Positions 31,109 through 40,800 of a stretch of DNA of 64,000 bases are shown piece by piece (within the stretch, counting starts at the first letter, position 1; every line of letters begins with the position of its first letter). A program made the position numbers and the translations under genes. This DNA comes from Chrysaora quinquecirrha (taxonomy: Eukaryota; Cnidaria; Scyphozoa; Semaeostomeae; Pelagiidae). The stretch covers positions 495,184 through 559,183 of the forward strand of contig JACTAT010000010.1 in the NCBI GenBank assembly GCA_014526335.1, given 5' to 3'. Below the pieces are notes generated by a model. That model ran no database searches and was not told the origin of the DNA. It saw only the letters and a list, made by a program, of their open reading frames with translations.

Positions 31109-31558
31109 TATAACGATTAATAACTTACTTGTAAAACGTGAAAAGCTACCTCATTTCCATGGTGTATTCGGGAAAAATGAAATAAAAAACATCGGCATTC
31201 ATTCTCTACTTTGTTCATTTATTTTCAATGGAGATAATTTTAATGGTAAAGGAACCCACTAGGTAGCTGTCTATATTGCTGATGATGGTCAATTGGATTT
31301 CTATGATTCGTTTGGTGAACGTCCTATGTTGAAAGAATTTCTTAACTTTATTTGTCTGTTCAAGCTCGCTTATAACAAGGTTCAAGTTCAATCCTATGAG
31401 ACTGCTACATGTGGACAACATTGTATATTCTTTCTAATTAATAGAACAAAAACGTTTCAATGAACTCAATGGTTAATAAATATTTCAACATTCAGAACAA
31501 GTTAGATAACGATTTATTTGTTTACAACTATGTTAAACAGAGATATAATTTAAAATAA
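31101..31558 (+). pseudogene. Adenain-like cysteine protease, broken (copy 1)
   Basis: Related to the C5/Ulp1-like proteases that process capsid proteins in adenoviruses and Polintons. Start ATG 31101 overlaps the capsid stop. Catalytic His is in NGKGTH (31257-31259), Asp/Glu region in LDFYDSFGERP, and Cys in ETATCGQHCIFFLINRTK. A TAG codon at 31260-31262 directly follows the His codon, and in this copy one A is missing near 31447, which shifts the frame before the C-terminal tail. About 152 codons long, close to a minimal family member. Confidence 0.85.
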
Positions 31559-31648
31559 TGTTAAAACAGTTCGTTACAACAGTTTGTTAAAATAGTTTAG
31601 TTTCGAATATTGTTACAACAATTTCTTAAAATAGTTTGTTAAAACAGT

Positions 31649-32050
31649 TCAATCAATGTTTTCTTCTTCACAGCGTCTTTCTAGCGAATAATGCCCATAT
31701 GGCAGCGTGTTAAATCCATCATCAAGAATGTATCTTTTATCATCAAAGGGATTCAGCGATGTCTTTTTTCTTTCCGTAGTGTAGATGGTGTGACAGTGTG
31801 ATTCAATGTTGCGTTGAATGTGTGCATCCGCTCTCATTTCCATCAACATTTCACATAATCTTCATGCTTTATTTGCTTTTTCACAACATACTTTTCGATT
31901 CTTTTTGCTCTTTTGATTGTATTTCCGTCATCGATTTGACAGCTATACATCTTTGATCTCAATCAAACAAATTCTTTCATTCCCACACCACCAAGCTCAT
32001 CTTTCATTTTCCCGATAACTTTCTTGTTTTTTGTAGAGTAATTTGGATGT
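31649..32050 (-). pseudogene. Protein-primed-type DNA polymerase B, C-terminal tail (copy 1)
   Basis: Minus-strand pieces: KNKKVIGKMKDELGGVGMKE (32030-31970), then the end ERKKTSLNPFDDKRYILDDG and FNTLPYGHYSL before TGA at 31649. The KRYxLDDGxxTLxYGHY ending is typical of Polinton/adintovirus-like PolB. An in-frame TGA and a frameshift (near 31855) break it. It ends 91 bases from the end of the protease, so the two genes converge. The body of the polymerase continues at 32597 beyond the foldback. Confidence 0.8.
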
Positions 32051-32540
32051 TAAATTATAATTCGGGAGTTTTGTTTTTATTACCATTGTTCTCGGCACAT
32101 ACAATATATTTTAATTATTATTTAATTTCATTATAGTTTCCTCAAATATTTTGCTGCCCATCGGCAGCCTCGTCAGTGAGTTAATTAATTGAATCAGAGT
32201 CGCGTCGGTTATAAACTGAGTTTGATGCGTTCGTTCTTCGTTCGGACCGATTTCTGGGAATATTCGAGTTACCCCATTCCTCCTTTGCGTTCAATGAGTT
32301 ATAACTCTGTAGAACAGGATATATCCGTAAAAGTTCTAAGAACATGCCCAAAAGACCCAATGTTGCGACAGGCAATATTTATTCATGCGGAGAAGCCAAC
32401 ATGGAACGCTAAGGAGGAGTGGGGTAATTCGAATATTCCCAGAAATCGGTTCGAACGAACAACAAATGCATCAAACTCAGTTTATAACCGACGCGACTCT
32501 GATTCGATTAATAAAAACATAACTTCCGAATTATAATTTA
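32051..32540. mobile_element. Foldback element inside polymerase B (copy 1, deleted arm)
   Basis: The left arm starts TAAATTATAATTCGG and the right arm ends CCGAATTATAATTTA. ATTTGGATGT stands directly left (32041-32050) and again at 32597-32606, so the foldback plus a further 56 bases interrupt the gene. Compared with 38697-39289, about 105 bases of the right arm are missing here. Confidence 0.8.
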
Positions 32541-32596
32541 GCGTACAAGACACGGGATCACCTAAAAATACTGGGAAGACGAATCTCAAGACGTAA

Positions 32597-33067
32597 ATTT
32601 GGATGTTCTTTATCATAATTGCTGAAATCGAATCCATCTTCGTGATCTTTCAATACTTTATCAACTTGATCTTTAGACATTGGTATGTCGTAGATGAAAC
32701 TATCAGTATCCATGTAGCATAACTCAGCATTTGGAAGGTTTGGCTTTGCAAAGTTTAAGTGGAAATCATACATCAATGTTTTGCTAATATCCAATATGCT
32801 GGAACCAATATACATTGGTTTGTTGAGTGTAACTTTCCTCAACTTTTTCTCAACCAAAAGCGTGTCTTCATTGATTTCAATTACTCCGTAAAAGTTTGGA
32901 TTTCTTACCCATTTTCTCAAGACTTCTCCATCAGTACAGATTTCAAAACGTCGATGATTTCGAACATTTTCCATCCTCTTCCCAAACAGGGAATTGTTCA
33001 TCAACTTGAACAGATCTTTTTCAAAGTCGTTTCTTGCATGTGTTCTCTTCTGGGTATTAAAATCAAT
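32597..33067 (-). pseudogene. DNA polymerase B palm domain (copy 1, cut at the junction)
   Basis: Minus-strand motifs: [16 protein letters not shown] (motif B-like, K-x3-N-S-x-Y/F-G) and ELCYMDTDSFIYDI (motif C with both catalytic Asp residues). The frame is cut at the 5' side by the tandem junction at 33067, so the N-terminal part is not attached in this copy. Confidence 0.88.
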
Positions 33068-33231
33068 GTGATGCAAGAGAGAGAGATAGTTGTGGACAAA
33101 AGAATATGAGAATAGGCAGCTATAATAATGTGTGAAAACTAAAAGAAGTAACAGGATAAGATTTGTAAAAAGGAGATGGTAGCTAGAAGAAAGAGCGAAT
33201 AAGTAATAGGAATAAAGGATGTAGTAAGGGA

Positions 33232-33912
33232 TTAGCGATCTGTAGTCCTATTCATGCCGTTAGGTGAGAGTGTGTTGGCTAAGCCAATGAAATACCGTTC
33301 TTTGGCTCGCCTTACACTCTCGCGTTTGTCTCGTATCTGTAGCAGTGGCAGTATTGGTAAGTCTTGTAATGAGTGACCAGGTTTGCAGGAGTGTTCTGCA
33401 ATGCCTGATTTGTCATGTCGTTTATGTATTATGTCACGTCTGTGTTCATTAAGTCTGTTACATACTCGTCTACCTGTTTGTCCAACGTACTGGCAGTTTG
33501 TCTTATTGTCCTGTATACATTTGTGGCATTTTATGAGGTAGATAATGTTAGTTGAGTTGCAGTTGAGTTTTTGCGTTATGTTGAAAGTCTTTGTAGAGTT
33601 AGTAAAGTTGACAGTATTAGCCCCGTGCTGTATGTGCTTGCAAGTATTGCAGTCGCGTCTGGAGGAGCATTTGTAGATGCCCTGGAGACCACCGGTAGTG
33701 TCGGTTTTGATTCTGGCACTAACCAGGTAGTCCCTGAGGTTTTTGGGGTGTCTGTAACTAAGTATCGGTGACTGTGGGAAAGCTTCTTTGCAGTCCTGTG
33801 AGTTCTGTAGTATGTTAAAGTTATCTGTAATGATGGACTTCAATTGTGGAACACTGGGGTTGTAAGTTGCCACAAAAGGAGTCCTGTCGTTATATCTTTT
33901 TACAGTAGTCAT
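33232..33912 (-). CDS. Penelope-like GIY-YIG endonuclease (unit A copy 2)
   Basis: The predicted 226-residue protein is identical to that of 26585-27265, with the same Cys cluster and GIY-YIG motifs. There is no hammerhead-like motif downstream here because the tandem junction lies 163 bases away. Confidence 0.9.
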   Translation of the reverse strand: MTTVKRYNDRTPFVATYNPSVPQLKSIITDNFNILQNSQDCKEAFPQSPILSYRHPKNLRDYLVSARIKTDTTGGLQGIYKCSSRRDCNTCKHIQHGANTVNFTNSTKTFNITQKLNCNSTNIIYLIKCHKCIQDNKTNCQYVGQTGRRVCNRLNEHRRDIIHKRHDKSGIAEHSCKPGHSLQDLPILPLLQIRDKRESVRRAKERYFIGLANTLSPNGMNRTTDR

Positions 33913-34818
33913 TAAACTGTTTGTGCAGTGAAAATTAAGGAACTATTAAGGAGCTTTTGGAACTACAATCGTCTCCAAAGAAGTCAACAAATAAGGAACT
34001 TTAAGAACTAGGCCTTGAGCTAGGTTTTTTATAAAAAAAAGCGTGTACTCCCCCCTATAGTAGCCCTTGATTAGCAATCATCCTAGCGTTTGATAAGCCA
34101 TCATGCATAGACTAATCATAGACCATCAGGAAACTGAATCAGTGATGATCACTAGTGATCGAAAACTTAGATTAAAAAAAGATGTGTAGAGGTACCTCTT
34201 GAGTTTGATGTTTTTGCCTCATCTCCCATTAGCAGGCGCTTGCTTGCAAAACTTGACTGAAACATTGAACTGCCCTTCTTCATCAATCTTTTTGCTTGTG
34301 TCCTATATACGAGAGATTTTTGTGTCAAATGATCTTACTTTTGGTAGGTCAATCAGAGAAGAGTAAGATATCACATAAGATATAACACAAGGCCAGATAT
34401 GAGTCACTTAAGTTGGTTTTTATGCATAGAAACAGAAATGATTAGAGGTAAGATGCTTTGGAAAGAAGATTCTATAAGTTCTATTTGCTTGCCATCTGCA
34501 TGCTGGATTACATGCTTACACTCTTGTTTTTATAAGAATACTATAAATTTTGTCCAGCCTCAATATTCTTAAAAAATGTTCGTTTTGAGCCTGAATATAT
34601 TCTTAAAGTATTCTTATTTTTCAAACTGATATGGTTTCAAGGGAACTTAGCAGGAAGAAATTTTAGGTATGTCATTACCAGGAAATGGTCGAACGAAAGA
34701 AATATAATATAACAATAAGAATGCTCTTAAAATCATGAAATTTTGAACAATAACAAAATGTTTGACAAACAAAGCAAAATATGATTATATGTATTAAAGT
34801 CAAGTCCAAGATGTAAAT

Positions 34819-35728
34819 TCAATCAAGCAAATTTATTTCGACCCCATCAATTTCTTCCACTCCTATATAGTCTTCTGTTCCATCGGAAAACACAACTCTG
34901 TACTTGTTTTGGCTATTGTTGTAGTATTGTATCTTCCCTGTGAACCAACCATTACTGTACAAGGCTTCCAGTTTTCGCTCACAGAGTTCATCATCATATG
35001 ATCGATCATTTTCATCATTCACCCATTCCGAATCTTCGTTTGGTGCTTCCTCTGCGTCATCATCAAACACTTCTTTGTCGTTTTCATCGTAGTATCTGGC
35101 AAATTGGACACTGGGTCACCCCCAAATGAAGGGATGAAGCTGAGTGGTGGGGGCACTTTGTAATGTGGCATACCATCAAGGGTGATTTTTTCATCCTCGG
35201 CTCCGCTGGTAGTAATCAAACAGCCCATTTTTTCCCAGCATCGCTTTCTCAAGTTGTCATACTCAGTCGTCCAGGCATTCCCCACCCAGTGTGCTATCAA
35301 AATTCGCCTTTGCATTGAGGACAACCCTTTCTCGTGCCCAAACCACATGTCCAGGTTATCTCCTTCATCCAACCATTGTTGGTAATTATGTCCAGCAAGG
35401 ACTTTCAAGGTTTGCGCAATCCCCACATCGACCACTTGCCACAAAATTGAAAAATTGCAAAAAAATTGAAATAAATTATAATACATTTGTTTGAACATGT
35501 TGAAGTACAACTGCAGCAAATTATTTGAAACTGAACCGAACGACACTTATTTGAAATTTAGTTGAAACTTACTTTATTCAACTTGGGAAAGGGCTGTAGC
35601 TCTTTCTTTAAAATTTTATTCTCCTCTTCGCCGAACTTTTCGTCCCACTGGAAGGGGAATTTAAGAATTCTCCCCATTAACCTGAAAGACATTTTAGACA
35701 GCTTATGTTTGTCGATTGTCGAGGGCAT
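34819..35728 (-). pseudogene. Pogo-like transposase tail with Tudor-like end (unit A copy 2)
   Basis: Same layout as 28172-29075. In this copy the transposase block is open for longer (35546-35019, with VGIAQTLKVLAGHNYQQW intact), but the shift into the Tudor-like part, between PVSNLPD and FDDDAEEAPNEDSEW, is still present. The shared shift therefore predates the duplication or is a splice feature I cannot resolve. Confidence 0.65.
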
Positions 35729-35775
35729 CAATTGTAAAAAAAAACGTCTTTAATACCAAAGCTGAGCAACCAAAG

Positions 35776-36178
35776 CCCAGGGGGGGTGATCATTGACTTT
35801 CAATATAGGGGGTGTCCAAGCCAATATTTGGGGTCTGAAATCTTAAGCTTATTCAATATTTGGGGTCTGTGAAATATAACATGGACAAACATTCAATATT
35901 TGGGGTCAACACATCTGTAGGAAGAATCATGCAATTTGGTGAGATTCATTACAATGACCCATCCAACTGCCAAGAGCTTATAAATTGTAAATTGTCATGA
36001 AACTGATGGCTAAACCCGAGAAAACATTTTAGGTGTTCAAAAATAAATAGCAATATTTGGGGTCTCCGAAATTCAAAACTGAATACTTGGGGTCCCAAAA
36101 CATTAGACTCAATATTTAAGGGTCTTCAAGGAAATAGTGGCATGGACCCCCATATTGAAAGTTAATGAGTCCCCTGGG
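35776..36178. mobile_element. MITE with GGGGTC-type inner repeats (copy 2)
   Basis: Copy of 29123-29528; differs by single G/C run lengths and one substitution (AAATAAATAG for AAATACATAG). Confidence 0.8.
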
Positions 36179-36961
36179 AAACAAAGAAGGTATAACAAAT
36201 TAATTCATTTTTGCAAAGTGTTACTAACCTATCCGTGATTTCAGCATTCAAGAACTCAGCACTTTGGCTCTTGACTTCAGAAGGCCACTAGCTCAAGACC
36301 CTTGCAAATATCCATCGTGAGCTTGCAGCAAATATTCTGACATGGTCGTTGAGTTCTTTGACTTGTTAATAAAACAGAACATGTTGTTGATAGACAGTGT
36401 CTCTTGAATTCGTTTTCTAGAAACATACAATACTCTTTACAATGTGTCAAACTACAGAAGTAGCAGAACTGTAGTTTTTTATGTTTAACTGTAATTTAAA
36501 CAAACTTTGAACTCAAATTATTGTCATCTGTTATCATTTTCTTAAAAGGATGTTTTGAATCGAACACAAAGATCCTGTAATGAAGAGACCAGCCCAAACG
36601 TTGGAACACAAAGATTCTTCCTTCTGGTTTACCACCCAGTGACATACAGAAGACTTTCAAGACTATTAAATTGTAAAGACTTCGTTTTGAAACATTGGTT
36701 TCTTATCGGATTCTGCTTACTGTAATTTGGGAGATTTTTTGTATTGGAAGAGAAAGTGAAAAACTACAAAAACTGAGTCGAGATTTCCAAATTGCTTGTA
36801 TTAAATGTCTCATCGCAAGTTCCTTCCATTGCTTGACGCTAAATTCATGCTTGATGTGGCAAGGTTTAATTCCCTTGTTGAATATACTACATGTGCCAGA
36901 CGACCCAGGTGGGTTACTATTTATTCGATAATTCCCCTAAATATGAGTTTTTTTTCGTGCA

Positions 36962-37753
36962 GGTTCAGAATTTGTTCAGAATCGGTTGACAAAACCTCAT
37001 GTTAACATTTGCAATCAAAGAAAATACTTGCTGCCTGGCGTTCGTCTTCAATGGCGATTGAGTTCAAACAGTGATGTGTTTTGTTTGATGAGGAAGACTG
37101 GAAACACTTCACGCTTATACATTTCCGAAGTGAATCTGGTCCTTCGTCACATACATGTTAAAGATGATGTATTGAAAGGAACTGAAGGAATGCTTATGAA
37201 AACTAATGCAATTTACCCAGTCTGCCAACCTCACATGGCAAGCTACTTAATCAATGCCGCAATAACCAGCTGGGTTCAAGATAATGTGTTCAATGGCAAG
37301 ATTCGAAACAGATTGTTTTTTGCGCTGGTTGATAATTCATCATTAAATAGAGTGGATGAAGGAAATCCGTTTGAGTTTGAACATGTTTTTGTTTCCGCTG
37401 TTCAAGTAACTGTTGACAATCAAGAAATTACCCCACCTCTAAGATTGAATTATGATGATGATGATTACTTTGATGCCTACAGTCGCTTGGTGAGTAGCTT
37501 GAATAATTCACCTAGCCTAATTGATTATGATAGATTCAAACAAGGATCAGCAATCTATGGGTTTGATTTGACACCAAAAGGAAACTGTGCAGATGAGCAA
37601 TACCTGCTTAAAAGAGAGGGTAATCTAAGAATAACTATAAATTTTGCAAACGCTGTTGACAGTTTGATGAACATTGTATTTTGGGTGAATTTGATAGGGT
37701 CATTCAAATTGATAGTCATAAAAACGTCATTCGAGATTGGTAATTATGGATGA
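36962..37753 (+). pseudogene. Polinton/adintovirus-like capsid protein, C-terminal half (copy 2)
   Basis: The predicted protein is identical to 30317-31108. The same 5' truncation and the same 8-base overlap with the protease are present, so the truncation predates the duplication. Confidence 0.75.
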
Positions 37754-38204
37754 TATAACGATTAATAACTTACTTGTAAAACGTGAAAAGCTACCTCATT
37801 TCCATGGTGTATTCGGGAAAAATGAAATAAAAAACATCGGCATTCATTCTCTACTTTGTTCATTTATTTTCAATGGAGATAATTTTAATGGTAAAGGAAC
37901 CCACTAGGTAGCTGTCTATATTGCTGATGATGGTCAATTGGATTTCTATGATTCGTTTGGTGAACGTCCTATGTTGAAAGAATTTCTTAACTTTATTTGT
38001 CTGTTCAAGCTCGCTTATAACAAGGTTCAAGTTCAATCCTATGAGACTGCTACATGTGGACAACATTGTATATTCTTTCTAATTAATAGAACAAAAAACG
38101 TTTCAATGAACTCAATGGTTAATAAATATTTCAACATTCAGAACAAGTTAGATAACGATTTATTTGTTTACAACTATGTTAAACAGAGATATAATTTAAA
38201 ATAA
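37746..38204 (+). pseudogene. Adenain-like cysteine protease, one stop (copy 2)
   Basis: Carries the same TAG after the catalytic His (37905-37907) as copy 1, but not its one-base loss, so the frame after the stop runs to the natural end (VKQRYNLK, TAA at 38202-38204). The Asp and Cys motifs are present. Confidence 0.85.
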
Positions 38205-38294
38205 TGTTAAAACAGTTCGTTACAACAGTTTGTTAAAATAGTTTAGTTTCGAATATTGTTACAACAATTTCTTAAAATAGTTTGTTAAAACAGT

Positions 38295-38696
38295 TCAATC
38301 AATGTTTTCTTCTTCACAGCGTCTTTCTAGCGAATAATGCCCATATGGCAGCGTGTTAAATCCATCATCAAGAATGTATCTTTTATCATCAAAGGGATTC
38401 AGCGATGTCTTTTTTCTTTCCGTAGTGTAGATGGTGTGACAGTGTGATTCAATGTTGCGTTGAATGTGTGCATCCGCTCTCATTTCCATCAACATTTCAC
38501 ATAATCTTCATGCTTTATTTGCTTTTTCACAACATACTTTTCGATTCTTTTTGCTCTTTTGATTGTATTTCCGTCATCGATTTGACAGCTATACATCTTT
38601 GATCTCAATCAAACAAATTCTTTCATTCCCACACCACCAAGCTCATCTTTCATTTTCCCGATAACTTTCTTGTTTTTTGTAGAGTAATTTGGATGT
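38295..38696 (-). pseudogene. DNA polymerase B C-terminal tail (copy 2)
   Basis: Same residues, in-frame stop and frameshift as 31649-32050. It converges with the protease at 38204. Confidence 0.8.
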
Positions 38697-39289
38697 TAAA
38701 TTATAATTCGGAGTTTTGTTTTATTACCATTGTTCTCGGCACATACAATATATTTTAATTATTATTTAATTTCATTATAGTTTCCTCAAATATTTTGCTG
38801 CCCATCGGCAGCCTCGTCAGTGAGTTAATTAATTGAATCAGAGTCGCGTCGGTTATAAACTGAGTTTGATGCGTTCGTTCTTCGTTCGGACCGATTTCTG
38901 GGAATATTCGAGTTACCCCATTCCTCCTTTGCGTTCAATGAGTTATAACTCTGTAGAACAGGATATATCCGTAAAAGTTCTAAGAACATGCCCAAAAGAC
39001 CCAATGTTGCGACAGGCAATATTTATTCATGCGGAGAAGCCAACATGGAACGCTAAGGAGGAGTGGGGTAATTCGAATATTCCCAGAAATCGGTTCGAAC
39101 GAACAACAAATGCATCAAACTCAGTTTATAACCGACGCGACTCTGATTCGATTAATTAACTCACTGACGAGGCTGACGATGGGCAGCGACATATTTGAGG
39201 AAACTATAATGAAATTAAATAATAATTAAAATATATTGCATGTGTCGGGAACAATGGTAATAAAAACAAAACTTCCGAATTATAATTTA
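38697..39289. mobile_element. Foldback element inside polymerase B (copy 2, both arms)
   Basis: Complete copy, 593 bases. The left arm runs from TAAATTATAATTCGG through GCTGCCCATCGGCAGCCTCG; the right arm is its near reverse complement, ending CCGAATTATAATTTA. Inner arms (TCAGAGTCGCGTCGGTTATA and its complement) and a second inner pair (TTCTGGGAATATTCGAGT) extend the pairing to about 250 bases per arm. No protein encoded. Confidence 0.85.
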
Positions 39290-39341
39290 GCGTACAAGAC
39301 ACGGGATCACCTAAAAATACTGGGAAGACGAATCTCAAGAC

Positions 39342-40105
39342 GTAAATTTGGATGTTCTTTATCATAATTGCTGAAATCGAATCCATCTTCGTGATCTTTC
39401 AATACTTTATCAACTTGATCTTTAGACATTGGTATGTCGTAGATGAAACTATCAGTATCCATGTAGCATAACTCAGCATTTGGAAGGTTTGGCTTTGCAA
39501 AGTTTAAGTGGAAATCATACATCAATGTTTTGCTAATATCCAATATGCTGGAACCAATATACATTGGTTTGTTGAGTGTAACTTTCCTCAACTTTTTCTC
39601 AACCAAAAGCGTGTCTTCATTGATTTCAATTACTCCGTAAAAGTTTGGATTTCTTACCCATTTTCTCAAGACTTCTCCATCAGTACAGATTTCAAAACGT
39701 CGATGATTTCGAACATTTTCCATCCTCTTCCCAAACAGGGAATTGTTCATCAACTTGAACAGATCTTTTTCAAAGTCGTTTCTTGCATGTGTTCTCTTCT
39801 GGGTATTAAAATCAATGTATTCTTTCAGCCATAGACTTTGCTTGAATTCAATGATTTCATGAATTTTGGTCAGCTTCAAACCCAATTCCAAACACTGCTT
39901 CAAATTTCTTTCATGCATGAGGTATTCTTCTTTGTTGAATAGATTTGGTATTAGCTTCGGTGTTGAATTAAACTTTTTTCCATTGAAAAGTTCTTCGTGA
40001 GCGTTCTTTTGATGTTCTCTTAGGATATCTTCTTGAACTTGCAATCCTTGCGGCGCCAATGGTAAATCTGCATGATGATCGTGTAACTCGGCTGGTGAAA
40101 CTTAT
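39342..40105 (-). pseudogene. DNA polymerase B, longest fragment (end of A copy 2, start of B copy 1)
   Basis: About 250 residues in one frame on minus, from ELHDHHADLPLAPQGLQVQE near 40100 through [20 protein letters not shown] and [20 protein letters not shown], then [16 protein letters not shown] (motif B) and ELCYMDTDSFIYDI (motif C), to YDKEHP at the foldback insertion side. This is the palm region of a protein-primed-type PolB. The exonuclease and priming domains upstream are missing: similarity stops near 40105, where an unrelated repeated phrase (GTGAAACTTATGAAGTTT) begins. A continuing open frame of 11 residues past YDKEHP has no counterpart in the family. Confidence 0.88.
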
Positions 40106-40791
40106 GAAGTTTAAAGATTCAGCCGGGCCTAGAATCTCTCACTTCTCGTTTCAATTCTTACTTTTTTCGCAGAAAAGTGCTAGAAATGAAGTTTTCTTAT
40201 CATTTTAACTTATAATAACTATTTCTTGTTTATTTAAGGATGTTTCATTTTTATTTGTTTGATTCTAACTTATTCTAAAAGCCGTGAAACTTATGAAGTT
40301 TCGAGACTCGGCTGGGCCTAGAATCTCTCACTTCAATTCTTTCTTTCAATTCTTTCAACTAAATTTCTAATTCTTTAGTTTTAGTTGTCCATTGAAGAAA
40401 GTTCAGGTATGTAATTTTGTAATTTTGGTTTTTGTATAGTTTTATGTGAACACTTGAATCATTCAATTTCATAAAACTAGCAAGATTAATTAATGTTCAT
40501 CATTTTTTTCGTCTAATTAACACCACCCCTCTCAGACTCGAAAGGCTATTGACGAATGCTCTGGCCAATGTCATGAGAGACCGTGTTGAGCCCTCGTGCA
40601 GCGTAGGAAAAGTAGGCCGTTCGTTGCAACAGCCGTTTAGTGAGCTTCAGAACAGGTGGCTGAAGACTTTTCCATGTACGAGAAATTCTTGGACCCGGGT
40701 AGAAATTCTTGGTAGACAGATAATGCTGCTCATCAAGGCCCCGTTAAGTCCGTGTTTTATTATTCGATCTTTTTGATGAACTAGGATAGTA
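40106..40791. other. Spacer with a duplicated phrase (unit B copy 1)
   Basis: GTGAAACTTATGAAGTTT followed by CGGGCCTAGAATCTCTCAC or CTGGGCCTAGAATCTCTCAC occurs at 40094 and 40285, about 190 bases apart. No gene. Confidence 0.55.
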
Positions 40792-40800
40792 AACACGCTT

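Larger units (their letters stand above)
26421..33067. repeat. Tandem duplication unit A, copy 1 (6.65 kb)
   Basis: The block starting GTGATGCAAGAGAGAGAG recurs at 33068 with offsets of 6644-6647 throughout, and copy 1 ends inside the polymerase at ATTAAAATCAAT. The copies are nearly identical, differing by one- to three-base indels and by a roughly 105-bp deletion in the foldback of copy 1. The junction shares only a few bases (GT/TGT). Confidence 0.92.
33068..39814. repeat. Tandem duplication unit A, copy 2
   Basis: Second copy of 26421-33067, in the same order and orientation, with small indels. It keeps the full foldback and runs on into the 5' part of the polymerase, which copy 1 lacks. 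Confidence 0.92.
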
